This document shows positions 17,156 to 32,756 of a DNA stretch of 64,000 nt, in pieces (position 1 is the first letter of the stretch; each line of letters begins with the position of its first letter). Made by a program: the position numbers and the translations under genes. Location of the stretch: positions 248,001 to 312,000 of the forward strand of contig NZ_SPQL01000003.1 in assembly GCF_004570385.1 (NCBI RefSeq), in the 5' to 3' direction. The stretch comes from Blastococcus sp. CT_GayMR19. Lineage in GTDB: Bacteria > Actinomycetota > Actinomycetes > Mycobacteriales > Geodermatophilaceae. The notes below the pieces were generated by a model. The model did not search any database. It saw only the letters and a program-made list of their open reading frames with translations, and was not told the DNA's origin.

Positions 17156-17557
17156 ATGGGACGGCCACGGAGCTTCGACGAGGGGACGGCCGTCGAGGCC
17201 GCCACGGCGTTGTTCTGCGAGCGCGGGTACGACGGGACCGGTGTCGACGACCTCGTCCGCGCCCTCGGGATGCACCGGGGGTCGCTGTACCAGGCCTTCG
17301 GCAGCAAACGGGGACTCTGGCTGCGCGCGCTGCGCGCCCACGTGGGAGGGCTGGCCGGGCCGGACGACGATCTGACCCTGTTGCTGCGCGCCGCCGTCGA
17401 GCGCGCTCCCACCGATGTCGAGACCGCCGTCCTGGTGTCAGCGGGACTGGCCCGCATCCGCTCGACGCTGCCGGCCGACGACGATCTCGCCCGGGTCCTG
17501 GGCGAGCGCCTGATCACGCGCGCCGCACCGCGCTCCACCATCGAGGAGGACAGGTGA
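17156..17557 (+). CDS. TetR/AcrR family transcriptional regulator
   Basis: Short TetR-like regulator of about 133 residues from the ATG at 17156 (140 from 17135). The N-terminal helix-turn-helix is clear: AATALFCERGYDGTGVDDLV, then MHRGSLYQAFGSKRGLWLRA. The ligand-binding part is shorter than the usual ~130 residues, so it may dimerise differently or be a trimmed relative. Two palindromes with shared half-sites lie just upstream. Its TGA overlaps the GTG of the next gene, which is the likely co-regulated partner. Confidence 0.82.
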   Translation: MGRPRSFDEGTAVEAATALFCERGYDGTGVDDLVRALGMHRGSLYQAFGSKRGLWLRALRAHVGGLAGPDDDLTLLLRAAVERAPTDVETAVLVSAGLARIRSTLPADDDLARVLGERLITRAAPRSTIEEDR

Positions 17558-17910
17558 CCCGCATCGACATCACCGGCGACCAGCTCGTCGTCACCATGCA
17601 GGGCATGGATCGGTTCTGGTCGCTGCGCCGTCGGATCGCTGTGCCGCTGTCGCACGTCCGCGGGGCCACGGCCGACCCCGGGGTCGTCCGGGAGCCGGCG
17701 GGTGTGCGGGCGCCCGGAACCCACGTGCCGCGGTTCATCACGGCCGGCACCCTCTATAAGGACGGCGAGCGGGTGTTCTGGAACGTGCGGGGCTCCCGCG
17801 AACCGGTCGTCATCGAGTTGGCCGAGGAGCGGTGCGCCCGGCTGGTGCGGGGCGTGGACGATGCCCGGGCGACCGCCGAGCGGGTCGAACGGGCGCTCAT
17901 CCGGGACTGA
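17554..17910 (+). CDS. PH-like small protein of unknown function
   Basis: A 118-residue protein, apparently all-beta followed by a C-terminal helix (DDARATAERVERALIRD), resembling bacterial PH-like domains; I do not recognise a named family with certainty. It overlaps the TetR gene by 4 bases (GTGA), so the two are translated together and the TetR protein probably controls it. It ends 15 bases before the convergent PAC2 gene. Confidence 0.6.
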   Translation: MTRIDITGDQLVVTMQGMDRFWSLRRRIAVPLSHVRGATADPGVVREPAGVRAPGTHVPRFITAGTLYKDGERVFWNVRGSREPVVIELAEERCARLVRGVDDARATAERVERALIRD

Positions 17911-17925
17911 CCGCCCGGGACCGCG

Positions 17926-18789
17926 TCAGCCGCCCGTCGAGCCGCGGCGGCGGAGGTAGCGCTCGAACTCCCGCGCGATCTGGTCGCCGTTGGCCTGGGA
18001 GAGGTCGACCTCGGTGGCCCGCTCCTCGAGCGACCGCACGTACTCGACCACCTCGGCGTCCTCGGCGGCCATCTCGTCCACGTCCTTGACCCAGTCGTCG
18101 GCCTGCTGGGGCAGCGCACCCAGGGGCACGGCCAACTCGAGCACCTCCTCGACCCGCTGCAGCAGGGCCATCGTCGCGCGGGGGGAGGGCGGCTGGGAGA
18201 CGTAGTGCGGCACCGCGGCCCAGAAGCTGATCGCCGGCAGCCCGGCCTGGACGCAGGCGTCCTGGAAGACGCCGAGGATCCCGGTCGGCCCCGAGTAGCG
18301 GGAGGCCTCCAGCCCGTAGGCGCGCGCCGACGCGGCGTCGTAGGCGGATCCGGTGACCGGGGTCGGGCGGGTGTGCGGGGTGTCGGCGAGCAGGGCGCCG
18401 AGTGCCACGACGATCGACACGTCGAGCTCGCGCAGGATCTCGATCAGCTCCGCGCAGAACCCGCGCCACCGCATGTTGGGCTCGATGCCGCGCACGAGGA
18501 CGACGTCGCGCTCGCTGCCCGGCGGCCGCGCCACCGAGATACGTGTGGTGGGCCACTCGATCCGCCGGCTGACCCCGTCGACCAGCGACACCGTCGGCCG
18601 GTTGACCTGGAAGTCGTAGTAGTCCTCCGGGTCGAGCGCGGCCAGCGGCTTCGCGTCCCAGATCAGCTCGAGATGCTCGACGGCCCCCGTAGCGGCGTCA
18701 CCGGCGTCGTTCCAGCCCTCGAAGGCGACGACCACCAAGGGGTCGGTCAGCTCGGGCAGGTCGTCGGTCGCGGACGTCGGGTCGATCAC
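17926..18789 (-). CDS. PAC2 family protein
   Basis: Protein of 287 residues in the PAC2 (proteasome assembly chaperone 2-like) family: [21 protein letters not shown] at the N-terminus, [13 protein letters not shown] in the middle and a charged C-terminal helix. Archaeal and eukaryotic relatives help assemble the 20S proteasome, but the actinobacterial members have no settled role. It lies about 10 kb from the proteasome genes and divergent from metH. The GTG at 18789 has a TAGGCT box 7 bases upstream, so the mRNA is probably leaderless. Confidence 0.85.
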   Translation of the reverse strand: MIDPTSATDDLPELTDPLVVVAFEGWNDAGDAATGAVEHLELIWDAKPLAALDPEDYYDFQVNRPTVSLVDGVSRRIEWPTTRISVARPPGSERDVVLVRGIEPNMRWRGFCAELIEILRELDVSIVVALGALLADTPHTRPTPVTGSAYDAASARAYGLEASRYSGPTGILGVFQDACVQAGLPAISFWAAVPHYVSQPPSPRATMALLQRVEEVLELAVPLGALPQQADDWVKDVDEMAAEDAEVVEYVRSLEERATEVDLSQANGDQIAREFERYLRRRGSTGG

Positions 18790-18905
18790 CTCTGCGAGCC
18801 TACGTCGATCCACCGACGTCGCCGCGCCTCCACACCCTTCCGGATGGCCCACCTCGAGAGGTGAGGGTGACCCGTCGACCGCACGGGCGCGTCTACTCTT
18901 GCTCG

Positions 18906-22709
<3,804 letters not shown>

Positions 22710-22799
22710 CGCCCTGCACTCTCCCGCTCACACTCGGCTAAGAATGTGGCAAGCATCAAGGTGGCGAGCCACCGAATTCGTAGTACGTTTGTTATCTGT

Positions 22800-22985
22800 C
22801 CGCCGGGCCCCGCTCCTCGAACGAGGACCTCGGCCGGACACCGCCGAACCGCCCGTGGCCGATCGCCACGCGTGGACCGGGGACCCATCGGTTCCTCTGG
22901 GGTGAATCCTGTTCGCAGGTAGGGCGACTTCCGGCCCGAACCCGTCAGCTAACTCGGTAGGCGGCTGAAGGAAGAACGGAGAGCC
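22800..22985 (+). promoter_or_regulatory. Cyclic di-AMP riboswitch (ydaO/yuaA leader)
   Basis: The 280-base leader before the cell-wall hydrolase contains the conserved blocks of the ydaO-yuaA element in order: GGGGTGAATCC at 22899-22909, AGGTAGGGCGAC at 22917-22928, then CCCGAACCCGTCAGCTAAC at 22935-22953 and GGTAGGCGGCTGAAGGAAG. Ligand binding normally turns such genes off. In actinobacteria it typically precedes cell-wall hydrolase genes, as here. A possible -10, TTATCT, lies near 22792. The start of the aptamer is approximate. Confidence 0.85.
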
Positions 22986-22990
22986 GCCGC

Positions 22991-23935
22991 TTGGCGACGC
23001 TGTACACGGACTCTGCACGTCTGATCGACGAGCCCTCGTCCGACGACCCGGACCGCGACGGCACTCCACCGGCAACGCCGCGACGAGCCCTGCGCCGTGC
23101 CCGCAGCACCGGGCGACGTCGGGCCTCTGGCCCTCCGCCTCGGCACATGGCCTACGTCATGGCCCTGGCGATCGTCAGCGCGATGGCCGCCGTCAACTCG
23201 GTGGCCGGGGCACCCGCCGCCGCGACCACGGCGACGCAGGAGCAGTCGTCGTCAGCCGCCGTCGCCGAGGCCCTGGGGATCGCCGACGCCGACGTGGGCG
23301 GCTCGCCGGTGCAGGAGCGCGAACAGCTGGGACAGCTGGCCGCCAGCCGGGCGCAGCGCGAGTCGGAGCAGGCCGCGGAGGCCGCGGCAGCCGCGGCCCA
23401 GGCGCAGGCTGAGCAGGTCGCGGCGGCCGCTCGGGCCGAAGCGGAGGCGCAGGCAGCCGCGGAGGCCGCGGCTGCGGCCGAGGCAGCTGCCGAGGCCCAG
23501 GCCGCCGAGGCCGAGACCGCGGCCGAAGCCGAGACCGAGAAGGAGGTCGCGGCCGGCGGCTCGACGGCGGTCTCCGTCGTCGCGAGGATCAGCAACAGCG
23601 CGGGGTCGACGCGGTCACAGGCGCAGGCCGCCGCGAACGCCGTCGTCTCCAACGTGCCCGGCGCCGACGGCATCACCATCGGCGGCACCCGTGCCAGCGC
23701 GGCCGACCCCGGCGGTCACCCCTCGGGCCTGGCCCTGGACTACATGTGCAGCCCGTCGCTCGGGGACGCGATCGCCGAGTACCACATCGCGAACTGGGAC
23801 GAGCTGGGCGTGGAGTACATCATCTGGCAGCAGCGGATGCTCAGCTCCCCGGGCGGTGCCTGGAAGTCGATGGAGAACCGCGGGAGCGCGACGGCCAATC
23901 ACATGGACCACGTCCACGTGAACTACCGGGGCTGA
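22991..23935 (+). CDS. Secreted/anchored cell-wall hydrolase with M15-like C-terminal domain
   Basis: Protein of 314 residues. After a basic cytosolic-type start comes one hydrophobic helix (~52-76), then an Ala/Glu/Gln-rich coiled-coil (~110-190) and a C-terminal domain resembling the ARB-07466/VanY-like fold. The domain has HPSGLALD (His243, Asp250) and HMDHVHV (His307, His309), the zinc ligand pattern of LAS metallopeptidases. It probably cleaves peptidoglycan cross-links. The TTG start at 22991 has GGAGAG seven bases before it. Expression should be under the c-di-AMP riboswitch just upstream. Confidence 0.78.
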   Translation: MATLYTDSARLIDEPSSDDPDRDGTPPATPRRALRRARSTGRRRASGPPPRHMAYVMALAIVSAMAAVNSVAGAPAAATTATQEQSSSAAVAEALGIADADVGGSPVQEREQLGQLAASRAQRESEQAAEAAAAAAQAQAEQVAAAARAEAEAQAAAEAAAAAEAAAEAQAAEAETAAEAETEKEVAAGGSTAVSVVARISNSAGSTRSQAQAAANAVVSNVPGADGITIGGTRASAADPGGHPSGLALDYMCSPSLGDAIAEYHIANWDELGVEYIIWQQRMLSSPGGAWKSMENRGSATANHMDHVHVNYRG

Positions 23936-23940
23936 GCCGC

Positions 23941-24687
23941 ATGCCCTGCCCCGTCGACGCCTCCCTACCGAGCCGCTCCGGCCCCGCACCCAGGCGACTG
24001 CGCGCCGTCCTGTTCGACATGGACGGCACGCTCGTGGAGACCGAGCAGCTCTGGGGCGTGGCCATGGCGGAGCTCGCCGCGCGGCTGGGCGGGCGGATGT
24101 CCGACGAGGCGCGCACGCGCACCATCGGCACGAGCATGCCGGTGGCCATGGCGGTGCTGCACGCGGACCTCGGGGTCACGCGCACGGAAGCCGACGTGGC
24201 CGCGGACGCCCGGTGGGTGGAGGAGCGGACGGCGCAGCTCATGGCCGACGGCATCGGGTGGCGCCCGGGGGCCCGGGAGCTCGTCGCCGCGGTGCGGACG
24301 GCCGGGCTGGCCACGGCGCTGGTCACCACCACGCCCCGCCGGCTCGCGGAGATCGTGCTCGGATCGATCCGGGCCGACCTCGGCAACGACCCGTTCGACG
24401 TGACCGTGTGCGGGGACGAGGTGCCGGCCCGCAAGCCGGATCCCGCGCCCTACCTGCAGGCCATGACGGAACTCGGCGTCGAGCCTGGGGAGTGCGTGGT
24501 GATCGAGGACTCCTGGGCCGGCATCAGCGCCGGCCTGGCCGCGGGCATCGCCGTGCTCGGGGTACCGGCCGAGCAGGCCGTGCCGCCGACTCCCGGGCTG
24601 GCCGTGCGCCCGTCCCTGACCGGCATCGGGATCCCCGACGTCGAGCAGCTGCTGCAGTGCCGGGACCTGGCGTCGGTCGACGCCTGA
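23941..24687 (+). CDS. HAD family phosphatase (subfamily IA)
   Basis: Protein of 248 residues that removes phosphate from a small molecule, probably a sugar phosphate. HAD motif I is VLFDMDGTLVETEQ, motif II is the VTTTP segment, the Lys of motif III is in GDEVPARKPDP and motif IV is VIEDSWAGISAG. The ATG at 23941 is five bases after the hydrolase stop, so both may share the riboswitch-controlled transcript. Substrate unknown. Confidence 0.86.
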   Translation: MPCPVDASLPSRSGPAPRRLRAVLFDMDGTLVETEQLWGVAMAELAARLGGRMSDEARTRTIGTSMPVAMAVLHADLGVTRTEADVAADARWVEERTAQLMADGIGWRPGARELVAAVRTAGLATALVTTTPRRLAEIVLGSIRADLGNDPFDVTVCGDEVPARKPDPAPYLQAMTELGVEPGECVVIEDSWAGISAGLAAGIAVLGVPAEQAVPPTPGLAVRPSLTGIGIPDVEQLLQCRDLASVDA

Positions 24688-24699
24688 CGCGCCGGGCGG

Positions 24700-25914
24700 C
24701 TACGCGGCCGCCCGCTCCAGCGGCACCGCTCGTCCCCGGGAGAGGACCAGGCGGGGTCGTCGCAGCACGGTCACGTCGGTCAGCGGATCGCCGTCCACCA
24801 CGAGCAGGTCCGCGTCGAGCCCAGCCGCCAGACGGCCCGTGCGCCGTTCCAGGCCGCAGGCGCGGGCCGCGACACCGGTCGCCGCGGCGAGGGCGTCCGC
24901 GGGGCCCATGCCGCACGCCGTCACGAGGTCGGCGATCGCCATGGGCACCAGCCCGTGCTGCTTGGCCGCGCCGATCCCCGCGTCCGTACCCGCGAGGAGG
25001 GTGACCCCCGCGCGGTGCAGTTCGGCGACGTGCGGCAGGTGGTGGTTCTCGTAGGTCGCGCCCAGGGCCTCGAGCAGCTCCAGCACTCGCTGCGGCGGAT
25101 CGATGCCCGGCACGCGACCGAGCGTCGGACAGACGTAGGTGCCGGCCGCGGCCAGCCGCGCGACCAGGTCCGGCGGGGTGCGCACCCCCGTCGGCGTCAT
25201 GCAGCTGCAGTGCTCGATGCCGTCGACGCCGGAGGCGAAGCTGCGCTCGACCGCAGGGAGGCCGTGCGCGTGCGCGGTGACCGGCAGACCGTGCCGGTGG
25301 GCTTCCTCCACCACGGCGCGCATCTCGGCGAGGCTGAACTGGCACGCGGTGACGTCCGTGCCGGGCGTCATCACGCCGCCGCTGGCCATGATCTTCACCA
25401 CGCCGGCGCCACGATCCACGCGCTCGCGGACGGCGCGGCGTATCTCTTCCACGCCCGTCACCTCGCCGCCCATCGACCAGCAGTGCCCGCCCGGGGACGT
25501 GAGGGGTGGCCCGGCGGCCACCACGGTCGGGCCGGCACCGTCACCGGATCGCTCGACGACGGCCCACCGGTGATCGCCCAGATCGCGGACGGCGGTCACT
25601 CCCGCACGGAGCTGTCGCTGCCCTGCGGCCTCCACGACGGCCGCCAGGTCGCCCGGGGAGAGCTCGGGAACCTGGTCCAGCGCCCGCAGGCCCCCGTCGG
25701 CGCACAGGTGCACGTGACTGTCGATGAGCCCCGGCAGGATCGTCCCCGCGAACTCCGTCACGTCGCAGCCGTCCGGCGCGGCGGTGGCGGCCGGCTCGAC
25801 CCCGACGATCGTCTGGTCCTCGACCAGGACCAGGGCGCCGCCCGGCAGGACCCGTTCCCCGTCGAAGGCCCGGGGGGCTCGGTAACCGCGCATCTGCTGG
25901 CCTCCGTCCGCCAC
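24700..25914 (-). CDS. Amidohydrolase family protein (imidazolonepropionase-like)
   Basis: Metal-dependent hydrolase of the amidohydrolase superfamily, 404 residues from 25914 or 397 from the ATG at 25893. The motifs are DSHVHL, the carboxylated Lys in VVKIMASGG, THAHG-type His in VTAHAHG, IEHC and the final GTDAG Asp. This set fits the prolidase/imidazolonepropionase-like subgroup, which splits peptides or organophosphates in studied cases. It converges on the HAD gene with 12 bases between stops. Substrate unknown. Confidence 0.82.
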   Translation of the reverse strand: MADGGQQMRGYRAPRAFDGERVLPGGALVLVEDQTIVGVEPAATAAPDGCDVTEFAGTILPGLIDSHVHLCADGGLRALDQVPELSPGDLAAVVEAAGQRQLRAGVTAVRDLGDHRWAVVERSGDGAGPTVVAAGPPLTSPGGHCWSMGGEVTGVEEIRRAVRERVDRGAGVVKIMASGGVMTPGTDVTACQFSLAEMRAVVEEAHRHGLPVTAHAHGLPAVERSFASGVDGIEHCSCMTPTGVRTPPDLVARLAAAGTYVCPTLGRVPGIDPPQRVLELLEALGATYENHHLPHVAELHRAGVTLLAGTDAGIGAAKQHGLVPMAIADLVTACGMGPADALAAATGVAARACGLERRTGRLAAGLDADLLVVDGDPLTDVTVLRRPRLVLSRGRAVPLERAAA

Positions 25915-25935
25915 GCCACGATGCGCGCAGGCTAG

Positions 25936-27915
<1,980 letters not shown>

Positions 27916-28008
27916 GCCGGGCTTCGTTGTCCGACGGCACTCCTGAGACCTGTGGGACGACGGCTGCGACGGACCTCGCGAGGTAGCGGCGAACTGTCGC
28001 CCCGCGTG

Positions 28009-28016
28009 TATAGATT
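28009..28016 (+). promoter_or_regulatory. Probable -10 box of mpa
   Basis: TATAGATT in an otherwise very GC-rich gap, about 40 bases before the mpa ATG at 28055, which also has GGAGG at 28044-28048. This gives a short conventional leader, unlike the leaderless neighbours. Confidence 0.45.
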
Positions 28017-28054
28017 TGCTTCCTGGCTCCCCCCGAGGTGTGTGGAGGTGCGCG

Positions 28055-29824
28055 ATGAGTCTCGGTCCTGACGACATGCGAGCGCGGCGTGAACGTGACG
28101 TGGCGGCACTGCTGAGCCAGATCTCCTACCTCGAGGAGGAGATCGGTCTCCTCCGCCGGAAGGTCGCCGACAGCCCCCGGCAGGTGCGGCTGCTCGAAGA
28201 GCGGATCGCCGAGGCCGAGGGCCGCGCAGCCTTCCTCTCCGAGCGCAACGACAAGCTCGCCGGCACCCTGCGCGACGCCCGTGAGCAGCTCGTCACGCTC
28301 AAGGAGGAGGTCGACCGGCTCGGCCAGCCGCCGTCCGGGTACGGCGTCTTCCTGAGCCGGCACGAGGACGGCACGGTCGACATCTTCACCGGCGGCCGGA
28401 AGCTGCGCGTCTCGGTGTCGCCCAACGTCGAGGGCGAGGAGCTCCGCCACGGCCAGGAGGTCATGCTCAACGAGGCGATGAACGTCGTCGAGGCGCGCGG
28501 GTTCGAGCGCGCGGGCGACGTCGTCATGCTCAAGGAGCTGCTCGAGCCGATCGACGGCGTCACTCCGCGGGCCCTGGTCATCGGGCACACCGACGAGGAG
28601 CGGGTGGTCTTCCTCGCCGACTCCCTGACCGGGCAGCCGCTCCGGGTCGGCGACTCGCTGCTGCTGGAGACGCGGTCGGGCTACGTCTACGAGCGGATCC
28701 CGAAGAGCGAGGTGGAGGAGCTCGTCCTCGAAGAGGTCCCCGACATCGACTACAGCGACATCGGTGGGCTGTCGCGCCAGATCGAGCAGATCCGGGACGC
28801 CGTCGAGCTGCCGTTCCTGCACGCCGACCTGTTCCGCACCTACCAGCTGCGGCCGCCGAAGGGGATCCTGCTCTACGGCCCGCCCGGGTGCGGCAAGACG
28901 CTGATCGCCAAGGCCGTCGCCAACTCGCTGGCCAAGAAGGTCGCCGCGGTGAAGGGGGAGGGGCAGGCCAAGTCCTACTTCCTCAACATCAAGGGTCCGG
29001 AGCTGCTCAACAAGTACGTGGGCGAGACCGAGCGGCACATCCGGCTCGTCTTCCAGCGGGCCCGGGAGAAGGCCAGCGAGGGCACGCCGGTCATCGTCTT
29101 CTTCGACGAGATGGACTCGATCTTCCGCACCCGCGGCTCGGGGGTCTCCTCCGACGTCGAGTCGACGATCGTCCCGCAGCTGCTCAGCGAGATCGACGGC
29201 GTCGAGGGGCTGGAGAACGTCATCGTCATCGGCGCCTCCAACCGCGAGGACATGATCGACCCGGCGATCCTCCGCCCGGGCCGGCTCGACGTGAAGATCA
29301 AGATCGAGCGTCCGGACGCCGAGGCCGCGCGGGACATCTTCACCAAGTACCTGACCACCGAGCTGCCGATCCACCCGGACGACCTCACCGCGAACGGTGG
29401 CAGCCGCGAGGCGACGATCGCCGGGATGATCCAGCGCACCGTCGAGCGCATGTACACCGAGAGCGAGGAGAACCGCTTCCTCGAGGTCACCTACGCGAAC
29501 GGTGACAAGGAGGTCCTGTACTTCAAGGACTTCAACTCCGGCGCGATGCTGCAGAACATCGTCGACCGCGGCAAGAAGATGGCGATCAAGGAGCAGCTCG
29601 AGACCGGTACCGGCGGGCTGCGCGTCAGCCACCTGATGGCCGCCTGCCTCGACGAGTTCAAGGAGAACGAGGACCTGCCCAACACGACCAACCCCGACGA
29701 CTGGGCGCGGATCTCGGGCAAGAAGGGCGAGCGGATCGTCTACATCCGCACGCTCATCAGCGGCAAGGGCAGCGAGTCGGGCCGGGCGATCGACACCGCC
29801 ACGAACACCGGCCAGTACCTGTAG
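28055..29824 (+). CDS. mpa: Proteasome-associated ATPase Mpa/ARC
   Basis: Hexameric AAA unfoldase of 589 residues that recognises Pup and threads pupylated proteins into the 20S core. The N-terminal ~80 residues form the coiled coil that binds Pup, OB domains follow (~85-235), then the AAA domain with GPPGCGKT near residue 275 and [12 protein letters not shown] near 350. It ends in GQYL, the C-terminal motif that docks on the PrcA ring. The ATG at 28055 is chosen over an in-frame upstream codon at 28016 because of the Shine-Dalgarno GGAGG. Confidence 0.96.
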   Translation: MSLGPDDMRARRERDVAALLSQISYLEEEIGLLRRKVADSPRQVRLLEERIAEAEGRAAFLSERNDKLAGTLRDAREQLVTLKEEVDRLGQPPSGYGVFLSRHEDGTVDIFTGGRKLRVSVSPNVEGEELRHGQEVMLNEAMNVVEARGFERAGDVVMLKELLEPIDGVTPRALVIGHTDEERVVFLADSLTGQPLRVGDSLLLETRSGYVYERIPKSEVEELVLEEVPDIDYSDIGGLSRQIEQIRDAVELPFLHADLFRTYQLRPPKGILLYGPPGCGKTLIAKAVANSLAKKVAAVKGEGQAKSYFLNIKGPELLNKYVGETERHIRLVFQRAREKASEGTPVIVFFDEMDSIFRTRGSGVSSDVESTIVPQLLSEIDGVEGLENVIVIGASNREDMIDPAILRPGRLDVKIKIERPDAEAARDIFTKYLTTELPIHPDDLTANGGSREATIAGMIQRTVERMYTESEENRFLEVTYANGDKEVLYFKDFNSGAMLQNIVDRGKKMAIKEQLETGTGGLRVSHLMAACLDEFKENEDLPNTTNPDDWARISGKKGERIVYIRTLISGKGSESGRAIDTATNTGQYL

Positions 29825-29826
29825 CA

Positions 29827-29856
29827 ACGGCACGGCACGGCACGGCACGGCACGGC
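29827..29856. repeat. Six tandem copies of ACGGC
   Basis: Six perfect 5-base repeats begin two bases after the mpa stop codon and end where the terminator hairpin starts. Such a microsatellite may vary in copy number by slippage. Confidence 0.85.
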
Positions 29857-29898
29857 GCGAACGGCCCGGTCACCTGCAGCGGTGACCGGGCCGTTCGC
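29857..29898. terminator. Perfect 18-bp hairpin after mpa
   Basis: Arms 29857-29874 and 29881-29898 are perfectly complementary around a 6-base TGCAGC loop. It lies between the convergent mpa and rpf genes and is probably a bidirectional terminator without a U-run. Confidence 0.8.
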
Positions 29899-29910
29899 AT
29901 GGTCGAAGTC

Positions 29911-29972
29911 CAGCTTTCGGTACCGAAAGCTGCGGTACGCCACGACCGCTTTCGGTACCGAAAGCGGTCGTG
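29911..29972. repeat. Paired palindromic element, copy 1
   Basis: Two perfect palindromes, 22 bases (29911-29932) and 32 bases (29941-29972), share the core TTTCGGTACCGAAA. The outer bases differ (CAGC... and ...ACCGC...). Their centres are 35 bases apart. The same pair occurs at 60420-60475 in the same order. It sits in the gap between mpa and rpf. Confidence 0.8.
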
Positions 29973-29994
29973 GCTCAGCCGCGCCGGGGAGGGA

Positions 29995-30910
<916 letters not shown>

Positions 30911-32416
30911 ATGAGCGTGCGGCGGGTCATGGGCACCGAGGTGGAGTACGGCATCTCGGTGCCAGGGCAGCCCACCGCCAATCCGACGACGCTGTCGAGC
31001 CAGGTGGTCAACGCCTGGGCGGTGGCGGAGGCGCCGACGCCACGCCGTCCCCGCTGGGACTTCGAGGAGGAGTCGCCGCTGCGCGACGCCCGGGGTTTCG
31101 ACCTCTCGCCGGCGCAGGCGCTGGACCACACCGACCTCGACGACGACACCGGCATGGCCAACGTCATCCTCACGAACGGCGCCCGGCTCTACGTCGACCA
31201 CGCCCACCCGGAGTACTCGACGCCGGAGGTCACCAACCCGCGCGACGTCGTCCTCTGGGACAAGGCGGGGGAGCAGGTGATGGCCGAGGCCGCCCGCCGG
31301 GCCGCGCGGGTTCCCGGGACGCAGCCGATCCAGCTCTACAAGAACAACACCGACGGCAAGGGCGCCTCGTACGGCTCCCACGAGAACTACCTGATGGACC
31401 GGAAGACGCCGTTCATCGACGTCATCCGCGGGCTGATCCCGTTCTTCGTGACCCGCCAGGTGTTCGCCGGCTCGGGCAAGGTCGGCATCGGCACGGAGGG
31501 CCGCACCCAGGGCTTCCAGCTGTCGCAGCGGGCGGACTTCTTCGAGGTCGAGGTCGGCCTGGAGACGACGCTGAAGCGCCCCATCATCAACACCCGGGAC
31601 GAGCCGCACGCGGACGCCGAGAAGTACCGCCGCCTGCACGTGATCATCGGGGACGCCAACCTGGCGGAGCTCTCCACCTACCTCAAGGTCGGGACGACGT
31701 CGCTCGTGCTGGCGATGATCGAGGCGCGCGCCCTGCCGGGGGACCTCACGCTCGAAGAGCCCGTGGAGGCGCTGCAAGCAGTGAGCCACGACCCGTCGCT
31801 CACGCACACGGTCCGGCTGCGGGACGGCCGCCGCATGACGGCGATCGATCTGCAGTGGGTCTACCTCGAGCAGGCGCAGAAGTTCGTGGAGTCCCAGGGG
31901 GAGGACGACGAGCAGACGACGGACGTGCTGCGGCGCTGGGCCGAGGTGCTGGACGACCTCGCCGTCGACCCGATGCGCTGCGCCGACCGGCTGGACTGGC
32001 CGGCCAAGCTCCGGCTGCTCGAGGGCTACCGGGCGCGGGACGGGCTCTCCTGGGGGGACTCACGGCTCCAGCTGGTCGACCTGCAGTACTCCGACGTGCG
32101 CCCGGAGAAGGGGCTGTACAACCGGCTGGTGGCGCGCGGTTCCATGCAGCGCCTGCTCACCGACGCCGAGGTGACCCGGGCGATGACCGGGCCGCCGTCG
32201 GACACCCGGGCCTTCTTCCGCGGCGAGTGCGTGCGCCGGTATCCCGCGCAGGTGGCCGCGGCGTCCTGGGACTCGGTCGTCTTCGACCTCGGGCGGGAGA
32301 ACCTGGTGCGGATCCCCACGATGGAGCCGCTGCGCGGCACCCGGGAGCACGTCGGGGCGTTGTTCGAGGCGTCGGCGACCGCGCAGGAGCTGGTCGACAC
32401 GATCACCGGCGGCTGA
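30911..32416 (+). CDS. dop: Pup deamidase/depupylase Dop
   Basis: Carboxylate-amine ligase-fold enzyme of 501 residues that removes Pup from proteins and, where needed, deamidates Pup-Gln. The N-terminal [13 protein letters not shown] binds ATP/Mg, and the Asp in [14 protein letters not shown] (residue 96) matches the catalytic nucleophile position. The extra ~40-residue Dop-loop region (residues ~40-80) separates it from PafA. A TAGGGT box lies six bases before the ATG. Since Pup here ends in Glu, depupylation is the only activity needed. Confidence 0.95.
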   Translation: MSVRRVMGTEVEYGISVPGQPTANPTTLSSQVVNAWAVAEAPTPRRPRWDFEEESPLRDARGFDLSPAQALDHTDLDDDTGMANVILTNGARLYVDHAHPEYSTPEVTNPRDVVLWDKAGEQVMAEAARRAARVPGTQPIQLYKNNTDGKGASYGSHENYLMDRKTPFIDVIRGLIPFFVTRQVFAGSGKVGIGTEGRTQGFQLSQRADFFEVEVGLETTLKRPIINTRDEPHADAEKYRRLHVIIGDANLAELSTYLKVGTTSLVLAMIEARALPGDLTLEEPVEALQAVSHDPSLTHTVRLRDGRRMTAIDLQWVYLEQAQKFVESQGEDDEQTTDVLRRWAEVLDDLAVDPMRCADRLDWPAKLRLLEGYRARDGLSWGDSRLQLVDLQYSDVRPEKGLYNRLVARGSMQRLLTDAEVTRAMTGPPSDTRAFFRGECVRRYPAQVAAASWDSVVFDLGRENLVRIPTMEPLRGTREHVGALFEASATAQELVDTITGG

Positions 32417-32472
32417 TGCCGAACCGTGTCCACAGCCCCGTCCGGGTGACCCGGATTGTCACCTCCGGCGAG

Positions 32473-32478
32473 TAGCTT
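32473..32478 (+). promoter_or_regulatory. Probable -10 box of the pup operon
   Basis: TAGCTT 39 bases before the pup ATG gives a ~32-base leader with GGAGG at 32506-32510. No clear -35 is seen. Confidence 0.4.
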
Positions 32479-32516
32479 CAGCGTCAGCAGAGCACACGAA
32501 GGACCGGAGGGCAGTC

Positions 32517-32726
32517 ATGGCCACCAGGGACACCGGCGGGCAGCAGAAGGCGACGCGTACGCGCGAGGAGACCGACGAGGTCGAGGCGTCGGTCGACACC
32601 GAGGCCGCCGAGCGGCACAAGGAAATGACCGAGGACGTCGACTCGCTACTGGACGAGATCGACGAGGTGCTCGAGTCGAACGCCGAGGAGTTCGTACGTA
32701 GTTACGTACAAAAAGGGGGGGAGTGA
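32517..32726 (+). CDS. pup: Prokaryotic ubiquitin-like protein Pup
   Basis: Disordered 69-residue modifier that PafA attaches to target lysines through its C-terminal Glu. The C-terminal half has the Mpa-binding helix (DVDSLLDEIDEVLESNAEEF) and the end is KGGE. Because the gene encodes Glu, not Gln, Dop deamidation is not required before ligation. A run of five A and seven G bases encodes the last residues. Shine-Dalgarno GGAGG lies six bases before the ATG. Confidence 0.96.
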   Translation: MATRDTGGQQKATRTREETDEVEASVDTEAAERHKEMTEDVDSLLDEIDEVLESNAEEFVRSYVQKGGE

Positions 32727-32756
32727 CCAAGATCATCTTGGCCTGGATTCCGCCTC

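Noticed and set aside
18790-18905. Cobalamin riboswitch before metH
   Set aside because: The gap is only 116 bases and lacks any B12-box-like block; the TACTCT box points to a leaderless mRNA.
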